A stretch of 64,000 nucleotides of DNA from Amycolatopsis thermoflava N1165. Lineage in GTDB: Bacteria; Actinomycetota; Actinomycetes; Mycobacteriales; Pseudonocardiaceae. Below, piece after piece: positions 15,964-24,470 of this stretch. The stretch lies in contig NZ_KI421511.1 in NCBI RefSeq assembly GCF_000473265.1, positions 7,661,314 through 7,725,313 on the forward strand, given 5' to 3'. The position numbers and the translations under genes were made by a program. Positions within the stretch are counted from its first letter, which is position 1. Every line of letters starts with the position of its first letter. The notes under the pieces were generated by a model, which saw only the letters and a list, made by a program, of their open reading frames with translations, did no database searches and was not told where the DNA came from.

Positions 15964-18900
15964 GCAGGTCCAGCGCCGCCAGGCGCAGCTCGTCCGGGCC
16001 GAGGCCGGCGTACTCCGACACCGCGTCGGCGTACGCCGGCCCGTCGGCTTTCTCGGCCGCGGCCCGGAACCCGGCCGGTGTCATCGTGGGCTGGAAGTTG
16101 CGCAGGAACCCGAGCCGCTCGGCCAGCGCCACCAGCCGCACCCCGGTGCGGTCCCCGCGGTCGAGCGCGAGCACCCCGAGCGTGAGCAGAAGGGTGCCGC
16201 GCACCGCCATCCCGATCAGGTAGGCGGGCACCTTCGCCGCGCTCTCGCTGAACAACGGCGGCGCCAGCGGGGGGAGCTCGGCGACCAGGTCGGCGACCAG
16301 GTCGAGCCTTCCGTGCTGGGCGTGCGCGATCACCGTGACGCAGAGCAGCTCCAGCGTCCACGCGTCCAGGCCAGGCGCATCCGGCAGGGGGAGCACGCCG
16401 CTGTCCCGCTGACGGGCCACCGCCTGCCGCCACAGCGCGAGCCCCTGGTCGATTTCGTTGCGGGCCAAGGAGATCTCGGCGCGCACCCCGAGGTCGAACG
16501 TGATGACGTCGAACCGGTCCTCGCCGCCGCCCGGGCTCGTCTTCGCCAGCCAGCGTTCGGCCTCGTCGACCGCGCCGCTCTGCAGGGCGGCGAGCATGAG
16601 CCCCCACCGGATCCCGATCGTGTCGGGCCACGGCGCCAGATCCGCCAGCACCCGCATCGCGACCGACAGGTGCCGCGCGGCTTCGTCCGGTTCGCCGCGC
16701 TGCAGGTACAGCTCGCCGAGCCGGGCGCGGGCCATCAACCGGACCCACGGCAGGCCGGAATCGCCCGCCGCGTCCAGCATCCGCACCGCCGAGGCGAGCG
16801 CCCGCTCGCCGTCGCCCGCCGTCTCCCACCAGTAGCTGTGCACGGCGTGCGCGACGAACGCGAGCAGCGGCTGGTCGCTGTCGCCGAGGGCGTCCAGTCC
16901 GCGGCGATCGATCCCGGGCAGCGCGGACAGGACGGTGGACAGCGCGCGGACCAGCGTCGTCGGCGGCGCTTCGGGCAGCCGCCGCAGGACGACCAGCGAC
17001 CGCACCGCGCGCGGACCCTGGAGCATGAAGGTCGCGGTGGCGCACACGGTCGCGGCCGTGCGGGTCACCTCGACGAACTCCGGTTTCGGGTGGAAGCGCG
17101 CGAGCACCGCCGGCACTTCCGTGGTGAGCGCGGCCAGGCGCGAGTAGTTGGAGTCGGCCGTCCACAGCGCGCCCAGCGCCGCCGCCGTGGCCGCGACGGT
17201 CGCGCCGTCCGCCCGCTCGATGCCCAGTCGCATCGCCGTCACGAGGTTGTCCTGCTCGGCGCGGATCCGCTCGCTCGCCGTGTACGGGTCGGGGCCGAAC
17301 ACCGGTTCGTGGTGGGCCAGGCCGAAATCCCGGGCCCAGGCCAGGAAGTCCGCGGTGGCGCGCGCGGTCCCGCCGGCCTCGCCGAGGCGGGCGGCGCTGA
17401 ACTCGCGCACCGTCTCCAGCATCCGGAACCGGGCGCCGACCGGGGTGTCGACGACCTTCAGCAGGGACTGACCGGACAGCTCCGCCAGCACGTCGAGGGT
17501 GTCGCGGCCGCCGAGCAGGTGCCGCGCGGCGTCTTCGGTGAACCCGCCGGGGAACACCGACAACGCGCGCATCGCCGCCTGCGCGTGCTCGTCGAGGAGG
17601 TGCCAGCTCCAGTCGACGACGGCCTGCAGCGTCCGGTGCCGCTGGGGCGCGTCGCGCGGGCCGCCGCGCAGCAGCGCGAACCGGTCGGTGAGGCGCCGCG
17701 CGATCTCCGCGACCGACAGCACGCGCACCCGCGCCGCCGCGAGCTCCACCGCCAGCGGCAGGCCGTCGAGGTGGCGGCACAGCGCGGCCACGGTGTCCGC
17801 GGGCAGGTCGGCGTCCGGCCGCGCGGCCCGGGCGCGCTGGGCGAACAGCTCGATCGACGTGTCCAGGTCGAGTTCCGGCAGCGGGTACACCGACTCCGAC
17901 GACAGGCCCAGCGGCGCGCGGCTGGTGACGAGCACCCGCAGGTCCCGCGTCATCGACACCAGGGCCCCGACCAGCTCCGCGACCCCGTCGAGGACGTGCT
18001 CGCAGTTGTCCAGGATCAGCAGCGCCGGTGCGGCGCCGAGGACTTCGGCGATGCCGGTCAGGTCGTCGGGCGGCGGTGGGCCCGGCGTGCGGCGCGCCTC
18101 GCCGACGGCGAGCGCGGTCGCGACGTGCCCGGCCACGTCCGCGTCGGCGCGGACACCGGCCAGCGCGACGAAATGGACCAGCGGCTGTTCGGCGTCCCGG
18201 CCGATCGAATGCGCGAGGCGGGTCTTGCCCAGCCCGCCGGGACCCACGATCGAGGTGACCCGGGACCGGCGCAGCAGCTGCGTGATCGCCGCGATGTCGT
18301 CCGCGCGGCCCAGCAGCGGATTGGGCTCGTGCGGGATGCCGTGCCGGACAGCCGGCCGCTCGCCGGCGAGCGTTTCCCGTTGCCACGCCTGGAGTTCCGG
18401 CCCGGGATCGGTGCCCAACTGGTTCCGCAGCTCGCGGCGGTAGGACTCGAACCTGGCCAGCGCCGCGGACGGCCCGGCGGTCGCGGACTCCTTGCGCAAC
18501 AGCTCCAGCAGGACTTCCTCGTCACGCGGCCGGTCCGCCGCCGCGGCGGTGAGCGGTTCGACCGCCTCGGCGTGGCGGCCGAGCCGGGACAGCGCCAGCC
18601 CGCGGGCGCGCACGAGGAAGCGGTGGGCGGAGCGGCGTTCGCGGCGCAAGGTGGACAGCGGGTCCAGCCCGTCGTCGGCCGTGCCGTCCCAGAGCGCGAG
18701 CCCGGCGTCGGCCTCGGCGAGCGCGATCGCGGGATCGTCCGTCCGCGCCGCGGACGCGTGCTGGAGCAGCGCGGCGGCGTCGACCTGGGCGGGTTCGAGC
18801 GTGAGGCGGTACCCGGTCGGCGTGCTGGCGATGAGGTCGTGGCCGAGCTGCGAGCGGGCGCGCGAAACGAGGATCTGCAACGCCTTCACCGGGTTCTCCG

Positions 18901-19057
18901 GCTGCTCGTCCGGCCACAGCCCGTCCACCAGCCGGCCGGTGCCGCAGCCGGTGGTGAGGTCGCCGGCGAGCAGCGCGAGGAGGTCCCGCAGCCGGGGCGC
19001 GGTGATCTCCCGGCCGCGGCAGGCCACCCGCGGCAGCAGGGTCAGTTCGACGGTCAC
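15941..19057 (-). CDS. AfsR/SARP-family regulator (BTAD plus NB-ARC)
   Basis: A 1038-residue regulator: N-terminal winged helix of OmpR/SARP type (residues ~1-90), bacterial transcriptional-activation domain (~90-235), NB-ARC ATPase with Walker A VGPGGLGKT (271-279) and Walker B LLILDNCEHV, then a long helical region with TPR-like repeats. The N-terminal residues ELTLLPRVACRGREI are shorter than in classical SARPs. It starts at GTG 19057, overlapping the MmcQ stop (GTGA). It converges on the ABC exporter with a 23-base overlap. The heptamer repeats upstream of that exporter make it the likely target. Confidence 0.9.
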   Translation of the reverse strand: MTVELTLLPRVACRGREITAPRLRDLLALLAGDLTTGCGTGRLVDGLWPDEQPENPVKALQILVSRARSQLGHDLIASTPTGYRLTLEPAQVDAAALLQHASAARTDDPAIALAEADAGLALWDGTADDGLDPLSTLRRERRSAHRFLVRARGLALSRLGRHAEAVEPLTAAAADRPRDEEVLLELLRKESATAGPSAALARFESYRRELRNQLGTDPGPELQAWQRETLAGERPAVRHGIPHEPNPLLGRADDIAAITQLLRRSRVTSIVGPGGLGKTRLAHSIGRDAEQPLVHFVALAGVRADADVAGHVATALAVGEARRTPGPPPPDDLTGIAEVLGAAPALLILDNCEHVLDGVAELVGALVSMTRDLRVLVTSRAPLGLSSESVYPLPELDLDTSIELFAQRARAARPDADLPADTVAALCRHLDGLPLAVELAAARVRVLSVAEIARRLTDRFALLRGGPRDAPQRHRTLQAVVDWSWHLLDEHAQAAMRALSVFPGGFTEDAARHLLGGRDTLDVLAELSGQSLLKVVDTPVGARFRMLETVREFSAARLGEAGGTARATADFLAWARDFGLAHHEPVFGPDPYTASERIRAEQDNLVTAMRLGIERADGATVAATAAALGALWTADSNYSRLAALTTEVPAVLARFHPKPEFVEVTRTAATVCATATFMLQGPRAVRSLVVLRRLPEAPPTTLVRALSTVLSALPGIDRRGLDALGDSDQPLLAFVAHAVHSYWWETAGDGERALASAVRMLDAAGDSGLPWVRLMARARLGELYLQRGEPDEAARHLSVAMRVLADLAPWPDTIGIRWGLMLAALQSGAVDEAERWLAKTSPGGGEDRFDVITFDLGVRAEISLARNEIDQGLALWRQAVARQRDSGVLPLPDAPGLDAWTLELLCVTVIAHAQHGRLDLVADLVAELPPLAPPLFSESAAKVPAYLIGMAVRGTLLLTLGVLALDRGDRTGVRLVALAERLGFLRNFQPTMTPAGFRAAAEKADGPAYADAVSEYAGLGPDELRLAALDLLSAWVPG

Positions 19058-19458
19058 CGGGCCGGCTTGCCGGATCCGCGCGGCGTCTTCTCCTGGCTGA
19101 GCGCGACCCACCGCAGCTTCTCCTGCTCGCGGCGCGGCAGCCCGGACACGACCAGGTCGTAGGAGTCCTCGACCATCTCGCGCACCAGGTCCTCGGGCAC
19201 GCCGCCGTCCAGCACGACGGTGTTCCAGTGCCGCTTGTTCAGGTGGTACCCGGCGGTGATCTCCGGGTGGTCGCGGCGCAGCTGCACCGCCAGGTCCGGA
19301 TCGCACTTCAGGCTGACCCGCAGCGGCTTCGACTCGAGCGGGCTGAGGGCGAACATCTTGCCCGCGACCTTGAACACGCTGTTGGCCTCGCCGAACGGGA
19401 ACTCCTCGCGGGCCCCCGGCAGCGACAGGCACAGTCGTTTGAGTTCGCCTGGCGTCAT
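19054..19458 (-). CDS. MmcQ/YjbR-family protein
   Basis: The 134-residue protein is of the MmcQ/YjbR fold (CyaY-like), with EEFPFGEANSVFKVAGKMFA near the start, LRVSLKCDP, and the conserved HLNKRHWNTVVLDG. The fold is shared with DNA-binding C-terminal TetR-like and excisionase-like domains, but the role is unknown. It is translationally coupled to the AfsR-like gene by a four-base overlap, so it should be expressed with it. It starts at ATG 19458. Confidence 0.87.
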   Translation of the reverse strand: MTPGELKRLCLSLPGAREEFPFGEANSVFKVAGKMFALSPLESKPLRVSLKCDPDLAVQLRRDHPEITAGYHLNKRHWNTVVLDGGVPEDLVREMVEDSYDLVVSGLPRREQEKLRWVALSQEKTPRGSGKPAR

Positions 19459-19467
19459 GGGTTCAGG

Positions 19468-20079
19468 CTAGCCACGTGCGGCCGTGTCCAGGATGCGGTC
19501 GAGCCCGAACTCGAAGCGGCGGGTGAACTCGTTGTCCACGAGGTGCGGCAGCACGCGGGCCAGCGCGGGGTGGCTGTCCGGGGTGACCGCGGACTCCAGC
19601 AGGCCGGCCACCGCGCCCGTCGCGCCCTGCTCCTCCTGCGTGAGGCCGAGCGTGAAGTAGAGGATCGTCCAGCAGGTCCAGCCCGCGTCGCGGGGTTCGA
19701 GGCCGCCGTCGAGCAGGGCGGCGACCAGCGCTTCCGCGGCGCGCAGGGTGGCCGGCTCGGCGACGAACGTCCCGGCGACGACGAACGCGCCGTCCCGGTG
19801 CGCCAGCAGCGCGCGGCGGAACCGGTGGGCCAGCTCGGTCGTGCGGTCCCGCCAGTCGTCCGGGAGCCCGTCGAGGGAGATGCCGGCGAAGACCGCGTCG
19901 GCCATCAGCTCACGCAGCCGCGCCTTGGTCTTGACGTGCCAGGAGACGGTGTTGAGCCGGACACCGAGCCGCCGCGCGACGGCACGCAGGCTGACGGCCT
20001 CCAGGCCCTCTTCGTCGAGCAGGTCGAGCGCGACCCGGACGATCTCGTCGCGCCGGCTGTCGCCGTTCCGGGTGATCAC
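19468..20079 (-). CDS. TetR-family regulator with TetR_C-type domain
   Basis: A 203-residue repressor. The HTH is at ~residues 12-55 (AVSLRAVARRLGVRLNTVSW, then HVKTKARL). The C-terminal domain has the WTILYFTLGLTQEEQ-like helix of classical tetracycline-repressor relatives. The GTG start is preceded, six bases away, by a -10-like TAGCAT (20086-20091 on the opposite strand), which suggests a leaderless transcript. It lies just downstream of the Rox-like monooxygenase on the same strand, which it may regulate. Confidence 0.9.
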   Translation of the reverse strand: MITRNGDSRRDEIVRVALDLLDEEGLEAVSLRAVARRLGVRLNTVSWHVKTKARLRELMADAVFAGISLDGLPDDWRDRTTELAHRFRRALLAHRDGAFVVAGTFVAEPATLRAAEALVAALLDGGLEPRDAGWTCWTILYFTLGLTQEEQGATGAVAGLLESAVTPDSHPALARVLPHLVDNEFTRRFEFGLDRILDTAARG

Positions 20080-20103
20080 CGGGCGATGCTAGCCAGGTCG
20101 CCG

Positions 20104-21516
20104 TCAGGGGTGCTGATCAGGCTCGCCGCTGGGGGTCACGTCCGCGACGTGGCCGTCGGGGCGGATGAGGGCCGTGTCGAGCGCGGCCCAGTCCGGCCGG
20201 TCGTCCAGCGGGCGTCCGTGGTGGACGACCGTGCCGGGGGTGGCGGGGCCGGGCTCGTCGCGGAAGTCCAGCAGCACCGGGCGTCCCGCGTGCAGGAGCC
20301 GGAAGAGCGTGGTGTCGCGGAACTTGAGGTTCGGTGCGCGGGTGCCGGCGAGCGGGTGCGCGCCGGGGTAGCGGACGGACAGACCGGACAGCCGCTCGGC
20401 GAGTGCCCTGGCGAACGCGGGCTGTTCGGCGATGAGGGTGCTGAGCAGTGACCGCAGCCGGCGGCCGTCCGGGGTGAACGCGGTCATCAGCGCGGTCTGC
20501 GCCTGGGTGTGCTCCAGGAGTTCGGCGCCGACCGGGTGGCGTTCGTCGTGGTAGGTGTCGAGGAGGTCGTCGGGCGCCTCGCCGCGAACCACGGCCCCCA
20601 GCTTCCAGCCGAGGTTCATCGCGTCCTGCAGGCCGACGTTGAGCCCGACGCCGCCGGCCGGCATGTGCATGTGGGCGGCGTCGCCGGCGAGCAGGACGCG
20701 TCCCCGGCGGTAGCGGGTGGCCTGGCGGCTGGCGTTGGAGAACCGGGACAGCCACGCGGGAGAGTGCATGCCGAAGTCCCGGCCGGCGATGGCGGTGACC
20801 TTGGCGCGCAGCTCGTCGAGGGTGAGCTCGCCGGGGTGGTCGGCGCGGACGTCGCCGGGACTGTGGCCGACCAGCCGGTGCAGGCCGCCGGGCAGCGGGA
20901 CGGCCAGGAGCAGGCCGTCGGCGGTCGCGCGGCTGTAGGAGCCCGCGGACGGCGGGTCGGTCAGCACGACGTCCCCGAGCCAGCCGTAGACGGACGCGGA
21001 CGTGCCGGGGAAGTCGATCCCGGCGGCGGCGCGGACGGTGCTGCGGGTGCCGTCGCAGCCCACGACGTACGCGGCGGCGACCGTGTACTCGCCGTCCGGG
21101 CCGTCGACCGCCACGCGCACCTCGCCGGGGTGTTCGGCGAGGCCGGTGACGCGGTGGCCGCGCCGGATGTCCGCGCCCCTCTCGCGCGCGAGGTCTTCCA
21201 GCAGTTCCTCGGTGCGTGCCTGCAGGAGCGCCAGGGTGATCGGGAAATCGGTGTCGAGCAGGGCGAAGTCCAGGCGGTCGTCGAGCACGGCGAAGTGCCC
21301 CTGCGGGATGGGGATCCCCTCGACCAGGAACGGCTGCTCGACGCCGCGTGAGGCCAGCACCTCGATGGTGCGCGGGTGGATGGTGAGGGCCTTCGAGTGC
21401 GGGTCCCGTTCGGCGCGCTGTTCGAGGACGGTGACCTCGGCGCCCGCGAGGCGGAGTTCCGCGGCCAGCCACAGCCCGGTCGGGCCCGCTCCGGCGATGA
21501 CGATCTTCTTGGTCAC
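20104..21516 (-). CDS. FAD-dependent aromatic monooxygenase, Rox/PheA/TfdB-like
   Basis: The 470-residue class A flavin monooxygenase has the Rossmann GAGPTG at residues 8-13, the DG motif VVGCDGTRS (~155), and the GD motif VLLAGDAAHMHMPAGGVGLN (~285). The C-terminal thioredoxin-like domain of the phenol-hydroxylase group is present in short form (PNLKF to the end). The best match by pattern is rifampicin monooxygenase (Rox), which hydroxylates and inactivates rifamycins, but related enzymes hydroxylate other polyketides, so the substrate is open. GTG start at 21516, divergent from RidA. Confidence 0.88.
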   Translation of the reverse strand: MTKKIVIAGAGPTGLWLAAELRLAGAEVTVLEQRAERDPHSKALTIHPRTIEVLASRGVEQPFLVEGIPIPQGHFAVLDDRLDFALLDTDFPITLALLQARTEELLEDLARERGADIRRGHRVTGLAEHPGEVRVAVDGPDGEYTVAAAYVVGCDGTRSTVRAAAGIDFPGTSASVYGWLGDVVLTDPPSAGSYSRATADGLLLAVPLPGGLHRLVGHSPGDVRADHPGELTLDELRAKVTAIAGRDFGMHSPAWLSRFSNASRQATRYRRGRVLLAGDAAHMHMPAGGVGLNVGLQDAMNLGWKLGAVVRGEAPDDLLDTYHDERHPVGAELLEHTQAQTALMTAFTPDGRRLRSLLSTLIAEQPAFARALAERLSGLSVRYPGAHPLAGTRAPNLKFRDTTLFRLLHAGRPVLLDFRDEPGPATPGTVVHHGRPLDDRPDWAALDTALIRPDGHVADVTPSGEPDQHP

Positions 21517-21543
21517 CGACCAAACGTAGCCTATGGTGGGTCG
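21509..21543. promoter_or_regulatory. Interlocked divergent promoters between monooxygenase and RidA genes
   Basis: Only 27 bases separate the two starts. For ridA, TTGGTC (21509-21514), a 17-base spacer and TATGGT (21532-21537) can be read, ending six bases before the ATG. For the monooxygenase, a -10-like TACGTT (complement of 21523-21528) ends six bases before its GTG. Both transcripts would then be leaderless and the promoters overlap. Confidence 0.4.
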
Positions 21544-21951
21544 ATGACCAAGAGTGAGATGCCGCAGTACGCCAACCCGGCCGGGCTCTTCGCGCTGCCG
21601 GAGATGTTCAGCCTGTCCGTCGCCGTGCCCGCGTCACGGCTGGTGTTCCTGTCCGGGCAGGTCGCCTGGAACGCCGAGGGTGAACTCGTCGGCGAGGGTG
21701 ACCACGGTGCGCAGGTGGAGCAGATCGTGCGGAACATCGACATCGCGCTCGCCGCCGCGGGCACGAGTCGTGAGCACCTGGTCAAGCACACGATCTACGT
21801 CGTCGGATATCGCCCGGAGCTGGCGGAGGCGATCCTCGCGCCGTTGCGTGCGGGGGTGACCACGCGATCGGCGAGCACGCTCGTCGGCGTCCAGACCCTG
21901 TTCGACCCCCGCTACCTGGTCGAAATCGATGCAGTTGCCTGGATCCCTTGA
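21544..21951 (+). CDS. RidA-family protein
   Basis: A 135-residue RidA/YjgF/Rid-type protein. It has the family's VFLSGQVAWNAEGELVGEGD opening after the N-terminal strand and HLVKHTIYVVGYRPELAEAI in the middle. The key Arg of imine deaminase members, in an RxxxE/G-type motif near residue 105, is not clearly conserved: the equivalent stretch here is RSASTLVGVQTLF. Rid1-5-type roles in imine hydrolysis or as ancillary proteins in catabolism are possible. It is divergent from the Rox-like monooxygenase, which suggests a joint role. Confidence 0.85.
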   Translation: MTKSEMPQYANPAGLFALPEMFSLSVAVPASRLVFLSGQVAWNAEGELVGEGDHGAQVEQIVRNIDIALAAAGTSREHLVKHTIYVVGYRPELAEAILAPLRAGVTTRSASTLVGVQTLFDPRYLVEIDAVAWIP

Positions 21952-21981
21952 CTCATTCCCATATGGGTATATATTGGCTGC
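21948..21981 (+). promoter_or_regulatory. Strong leaderless promoter with palindromic operator before arsR
   Basis: TTGACT (21948-21953), a 16-base spacer and TATATT (21970-21975) form a near-consensus promoter. The -10 ends six bases before the ATG of the ArsR-type gene, so transcription should start at the start codon. The spacer contains the perfect palindrome CCCATATGGG (21958-21967), ideally placed for autorepression by the ArsR dimer. Confidence 0.75.
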
Positions 21982-22338
21982 ATGGCAAGGGCAGCGACTA
22001 CGGCGGACGCGTTCAACGCGGTGGCCGAACCGCGGCGGCGGCAGATCCTCGATCTGCTGGCCGGCGGGGAGAAGCCGGTGAACGACCTGGTGTCGGTGCT
22101 CGGGCTCGCCCAGCCGCTGGTGTCGAAGCACCTGCGGGTCCTGCGGGAGGTGGGTTTGGTGGAGGTTCGCGACTCCGGACGGCAGCGGGTCTACCGCATC
22201 AACGCCCGCCCGCTGAAGGACATCCACGAGTGGGTCAGCGGATACCAGCGGTTGTGGGACGAGCGGTTCGACCGTATGGACGCGGTGTTGGAAGAACTCA
22301 AGGAACTGGAGGACGGAGATGAGCACGATGACGACTAG
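21982..22338 (+). CDS. ArsR-family repressor (SdpR-like)
   Basis: A 118-residue winged-helix protein beginning AFNAVAEPRRRQILDLLAGG, with recognition helix LAQPLVSKHLRVLREVGLV and wing RDSGRQRVYRINARPL. No metal-binding cysteines are present, which fits the SdpR/YgaV-like branch that pairs with SRPBCC proteins. Its reading frame overlaps the SRPBCC gene by 20 bases, so the two form a translationally coupled operon. The promoter with palindrome CCCATATGGG lies immediately upstream and probably makes it autoregulated. Confidence 0.9.
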   Translation: MARAATTADAFNAVAEPRRRQILDLLAGGEKPVNDLVSVLGLAQPLVSKHLRVLREVGLVEVRDSGRQRVYRINARPLKDIHEWVSGYQRLWDERFDRMDAVLEELKELEDGDEHDDD

Positions 22339-22807
22339 CGGTACGGCGAAGGTCACGCTCCCGGCGGACAACCAGGTTCAGATCGTGCGTGAGTTCAACG
22401 CGCCCGCGCGGCTGGTGTGGAAGGCGTGGACCACGCCGGAGCTGGTGAAGCGCTGGTGGTCGGGCGAGCGTGGCGAGGTCACGTCCGTCGAGGTCGACCT
22501 GCGGGTCGGCGGGAGATGGCGCAACGTGATGATCGCCGACGGCGGTTTCGAGGTCGCCTTCCACGGCGAGTACCGGGAAATCGTGCCGCACGAGCGGATC
22601 GTGTCGACCGAGGTGTTCGAAGGCATGCCCGGTGCGGAGTCGCTGAACACGCTGACGCTGACCGAACACGAGGGGCGCACCACGCTGACCGTGCTGGCCG
22701 AGTACCCGAACAAGGAAACCCGCGACGGGCACCTGGAGTCCGGCATGGAGGGCGGCATGCAGGAGTCGCTGGACCGGCTGGAGCAGGTGGCGGTGTCGCT
22801 GGCCTGA
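22319..22807 (+). CDS. SRPBCC (AHSA1-like) protein
   Basis: The 162-residue protein is a START/AHSA1-type helix-grip protein, with VREFNAPARLVWKAWTTPEL and VKRWWSGE at the N-terminus, VDLRVGGRWR, and GGMQESLDRLEQV at the C-terminus. The family binds hydrophobic ligands. It is coupled to the ArsR repressor by a 20-base overlap, a very common pair in actinobacteria whose role is not settled. The bases after its stop (GCCTGACGGCTGGTGG) recur in decayed form in the downstream repeat block. Confidence 0.9.
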   Translation: MSTMTTSGTAKVTLPADNQVQIVREFNAPARLVWKAWTTPELVKRWWSGERGEVTSVEVDLRVGGRWRNVMIADGGFEVAFHGEYREIVPHERIVSTEVFEGMPGAESLNTLTLTEHEGRTTLTVLAEYPNKETRDGHLESGMEGGMQESLDRLEQVAVSLA

Positions 22808-23160
22808 CGGCTGGTGGTGTTGCTGGGGCAGGGGCCTGGGGGCCGCTGCTGGTGGTGCCGGCCGGAGGGGAGGTGCTGGCCTGAGGGCAGGTGCTTGCCG
22901 GAGGGCAGGTGGTTGCCTGAGGGCTGGTGGTTGCCTGGGGGCTGGTGGTCTGGCCTGGCGCTGCTCCTGGTGCCGGTGTTGCCGGCCTGGGGCTGCTGCT
23001 GGTGCTGGCGTTGCCGGCTTGAGGCTGCTGCTGGCGGCGGTGTCGCTGGGTCTCGGGCTGCTGCTGGTGCTGCTGGCCTGACGGCAGGTGGTGCTGCGCT
23101 GAGGGCTGGCAGTCTCGCCAGGCGCTGCTGCTGGTGCCGGTGTGGCCGGCCGGGGGCTGC
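22808..23160. repeat. Short decayed repeats derived from the SRPBCC gene's stop region
   Basis: No gene is seen. Variants of CCTGAGGGCAGGTGGTTGCC recur at about 22879, 22897, 22917 and 22936 with ~18-20-base spacing, and again near 23077. They resemble the stop codon and first bases after the SRPBCC gene. GCTGCTGGTG and GGTGCCGGTGTTGCCGG motifs are interspersed. One strand is extremely GT-rich, so long open frames occur in several phases and should not be called genes. Confidence 0.65.
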
Positions 23161-23167
23161 GGCTGAT

Positions 23168-23285
23168 GGCGGTGTTGTCAGCCTGGGGGTCGCTTCTGGT
23201 GGTGGCGTTGGCGTAGGCCTCGCTGCTTCGGTGGCGCTGCTTCGAGGGTGTGGGTTCGGTGGGCCTCGCGTAGCGGGGCCCACCG
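23168..23285. repeat. Direct repeat, copy 1 (118 bp)
   Basis: This segment recurs as 116 bases at 23454-23569, offset 286, with only a two-base deletion and one or two substitutions. It starts GGCGGTGTTGTCAGCC and ends GGGGCCCACCG. Weaker similarity continues ~25 bases beyond the end (GTGTGGGTGC). Neither copy encodes a recognisable protein. Confidence 0.85.
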
Positions 23286-23453
23286 GCATATGCGGTGTGG
23301 GTGCGGCGGGGTGCCTCGGGTGGGCTCCGCCCGGCGGGGTGGTCGAGCCCGGGGTTCATAGCGCGGGCGCGCCTTTCGCTTGGCGCGCCCTCGCGCTTGC
23401 GCAGGTGTCCGCCACGGTGTTCCCGGTCGTGTTGAAGGTTCTGCCCGGCTGGC

Positions 23454-23569
23454 GGCGGTGTTGTCAGCCTGGGGGTCGCTTCTGGTGGTGGCTGGCGTAG
23501 CCCTCGCTGCTTCGGTGGCGCTGCTTCGAGGGTGTGGGTTCGGTGGGCCTCGCGTAGCGGGGCCCACCG
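23454..23569. repeat. Direct repeat, copy 2 (116 bp)
   Basis: This is the second copy of the 118-base segment at 23168-23285. The high identity between copies contrasts with the decay in the rest of the block, so this duplication is probably recent or under conversion. Nothing coding is seen between the copies (23286-23453). Confidence 0.85.
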
Positions 23570-23783
23570 CCTTGTGCGCTGTGGGTGCAGCGGGTTCGTC
23601 CCAGGCAGGTGCCGCGCTGGCGGCGCGGAGCGCGCGGGTGCGCCTCACGTGCGGGCGCCTGCCCGCCTGCGCGGGTTTTCCGCCGCGGCGAAGGTTTGCT
23701 CGGCAGCGACGAGGTTCTCGCGCTGCCGCGGCAGGGTTACGCCATGCCGGAGCGGCGAAAAGTGTCGCCCGGCCACGGCAATT

Positions 23784-23860
23784 CCTGCGCCCCTCGCTGG
23801 GGCAAACCTGCGCCCCGCCGAGGTAAACCTGCGCCCCGCTGGGGGCAACCTCGCCCCGCC
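23784..23860. repeat. Three and a half copies of a 21-23-bp repeat before the Nudix gene
   Basis: The unit CCTGCGCCCCGCTGGGGGCA begins at 23784, 23807 and 23828, with a partial copy at 23849. GC-rich cores can pair within and between units (GCGCCCC with GGGGC). The units lie beyond the 3' end of the convergent-facing Nudix gene (stop at 23984), so a terminator-like role is possible. The remaining bases from 23570 to 23983 hold no other recognisable element. Confidence 0.65.
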
Positions 23861-23983
23861 GCGATCAGCAAGATCTCCGCCCGCAGGGGCGGGGATCGCC
23901 TGGGCCTGCCGGTCCGCCTGGGGTTCCGCCCGGAGGTGGGGTGTCCGGGCGGAACCGGGGCCGGTGCGGGGTTGCCGCCGGGG

Positions 23984-24466
23984 TCAGGCGCGCAGGATTC
24001 CTTGTGCCACCAGCGTTTCCCGCAGGCGGGTGATGATCGGCACCTGGCCCTTGACGAGCAGTTCCGCGGCGCGCTCGGGCGTCGTCCACTCGATGCGGTC
24101 CACCTCCGGGAACTCCTGGACGCGGCCGGAGCCCTTCGGCCACTCCATCTCGAACGTGTTACTGGCGAAGCCGGCCGGGTCGAAGTCGCCCTCCGCGGCG
24201 AACGTCGTGATGACCTTGCCGCTCGGCTGGCGCACCTCGCCCAGCTCCAGGATCTCGCCCGTGAGGACGGGCTCGCCGACCTCCTCGGCGAACTCGCGCC
24301 GTGCGGCGGGCAGCGGGTCCTCGTCGGTGTACTCGCCCTTCGGGATGGACCAGGCCCGCTCGTTCTTGCGCGCCCAGAACGGCCCGCCCATGTGCGCGAT
24401 CAGCACCTCCACCCCACCGTCGCCGGTCAGGCGGTACAGCAGGAACGCCGCGCTCTTCCTGGGCAC
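23984..24466 (-). CDS. Nudix hydrolase
   Basis: The 160-residue protein is a compact NTP pyrophosphohydrolase-like Nudix protein. The box reads GEYTDEDPLPAARREFAEEV with the key REFAEE carrying the metal-binding Glu residues; the spacing from Gly to the first Glu is one residue shorter than canonical. ERAWSIPKGEY is the typical lead-in. It starts at ATG 24466, four bases after the stop of the nitroreductase gene (24471), so the two form an operon. The actual substrate is not predictable from sequence; the subgroup is described as predicted NTP pyrophosphohydrolases. Confidence 0.9.
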   Translation of the reverse strand: MPRKSAAFLLYRLTGDGGVEVLIAHMGGPFWARKNERAWSIPKGEYTDEDPLPAARREFAEEVGEPVLTGEILELGEVRQPSGKVITTFAAEGDFDPAGFASNTFEMEWPKGSGRVQEFPEVDRIEWTTPERAAELLVKGQVPIITRLRETLVAQGILRA

Positions 24467-24470
24467 CGGA

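Noticed and set aside
16313..19162. A 949-codon open frame antisense to the AfsR-like gene
   Set aside because: It is rich in Arg, Gln and Gly without any domain, and mirrors the codon bias of the true gene on the other strand. Long antisense frames are expected at this GC content.
14131..21951. A complete antibiotic biosynthetic cluster
   Set aside because: Regulator, exporter, monooxygenase and methyltransferase-like genes occur, but no PKS, NRPS, terpene cyclase, RiPP precursor or other core enzyme is present.
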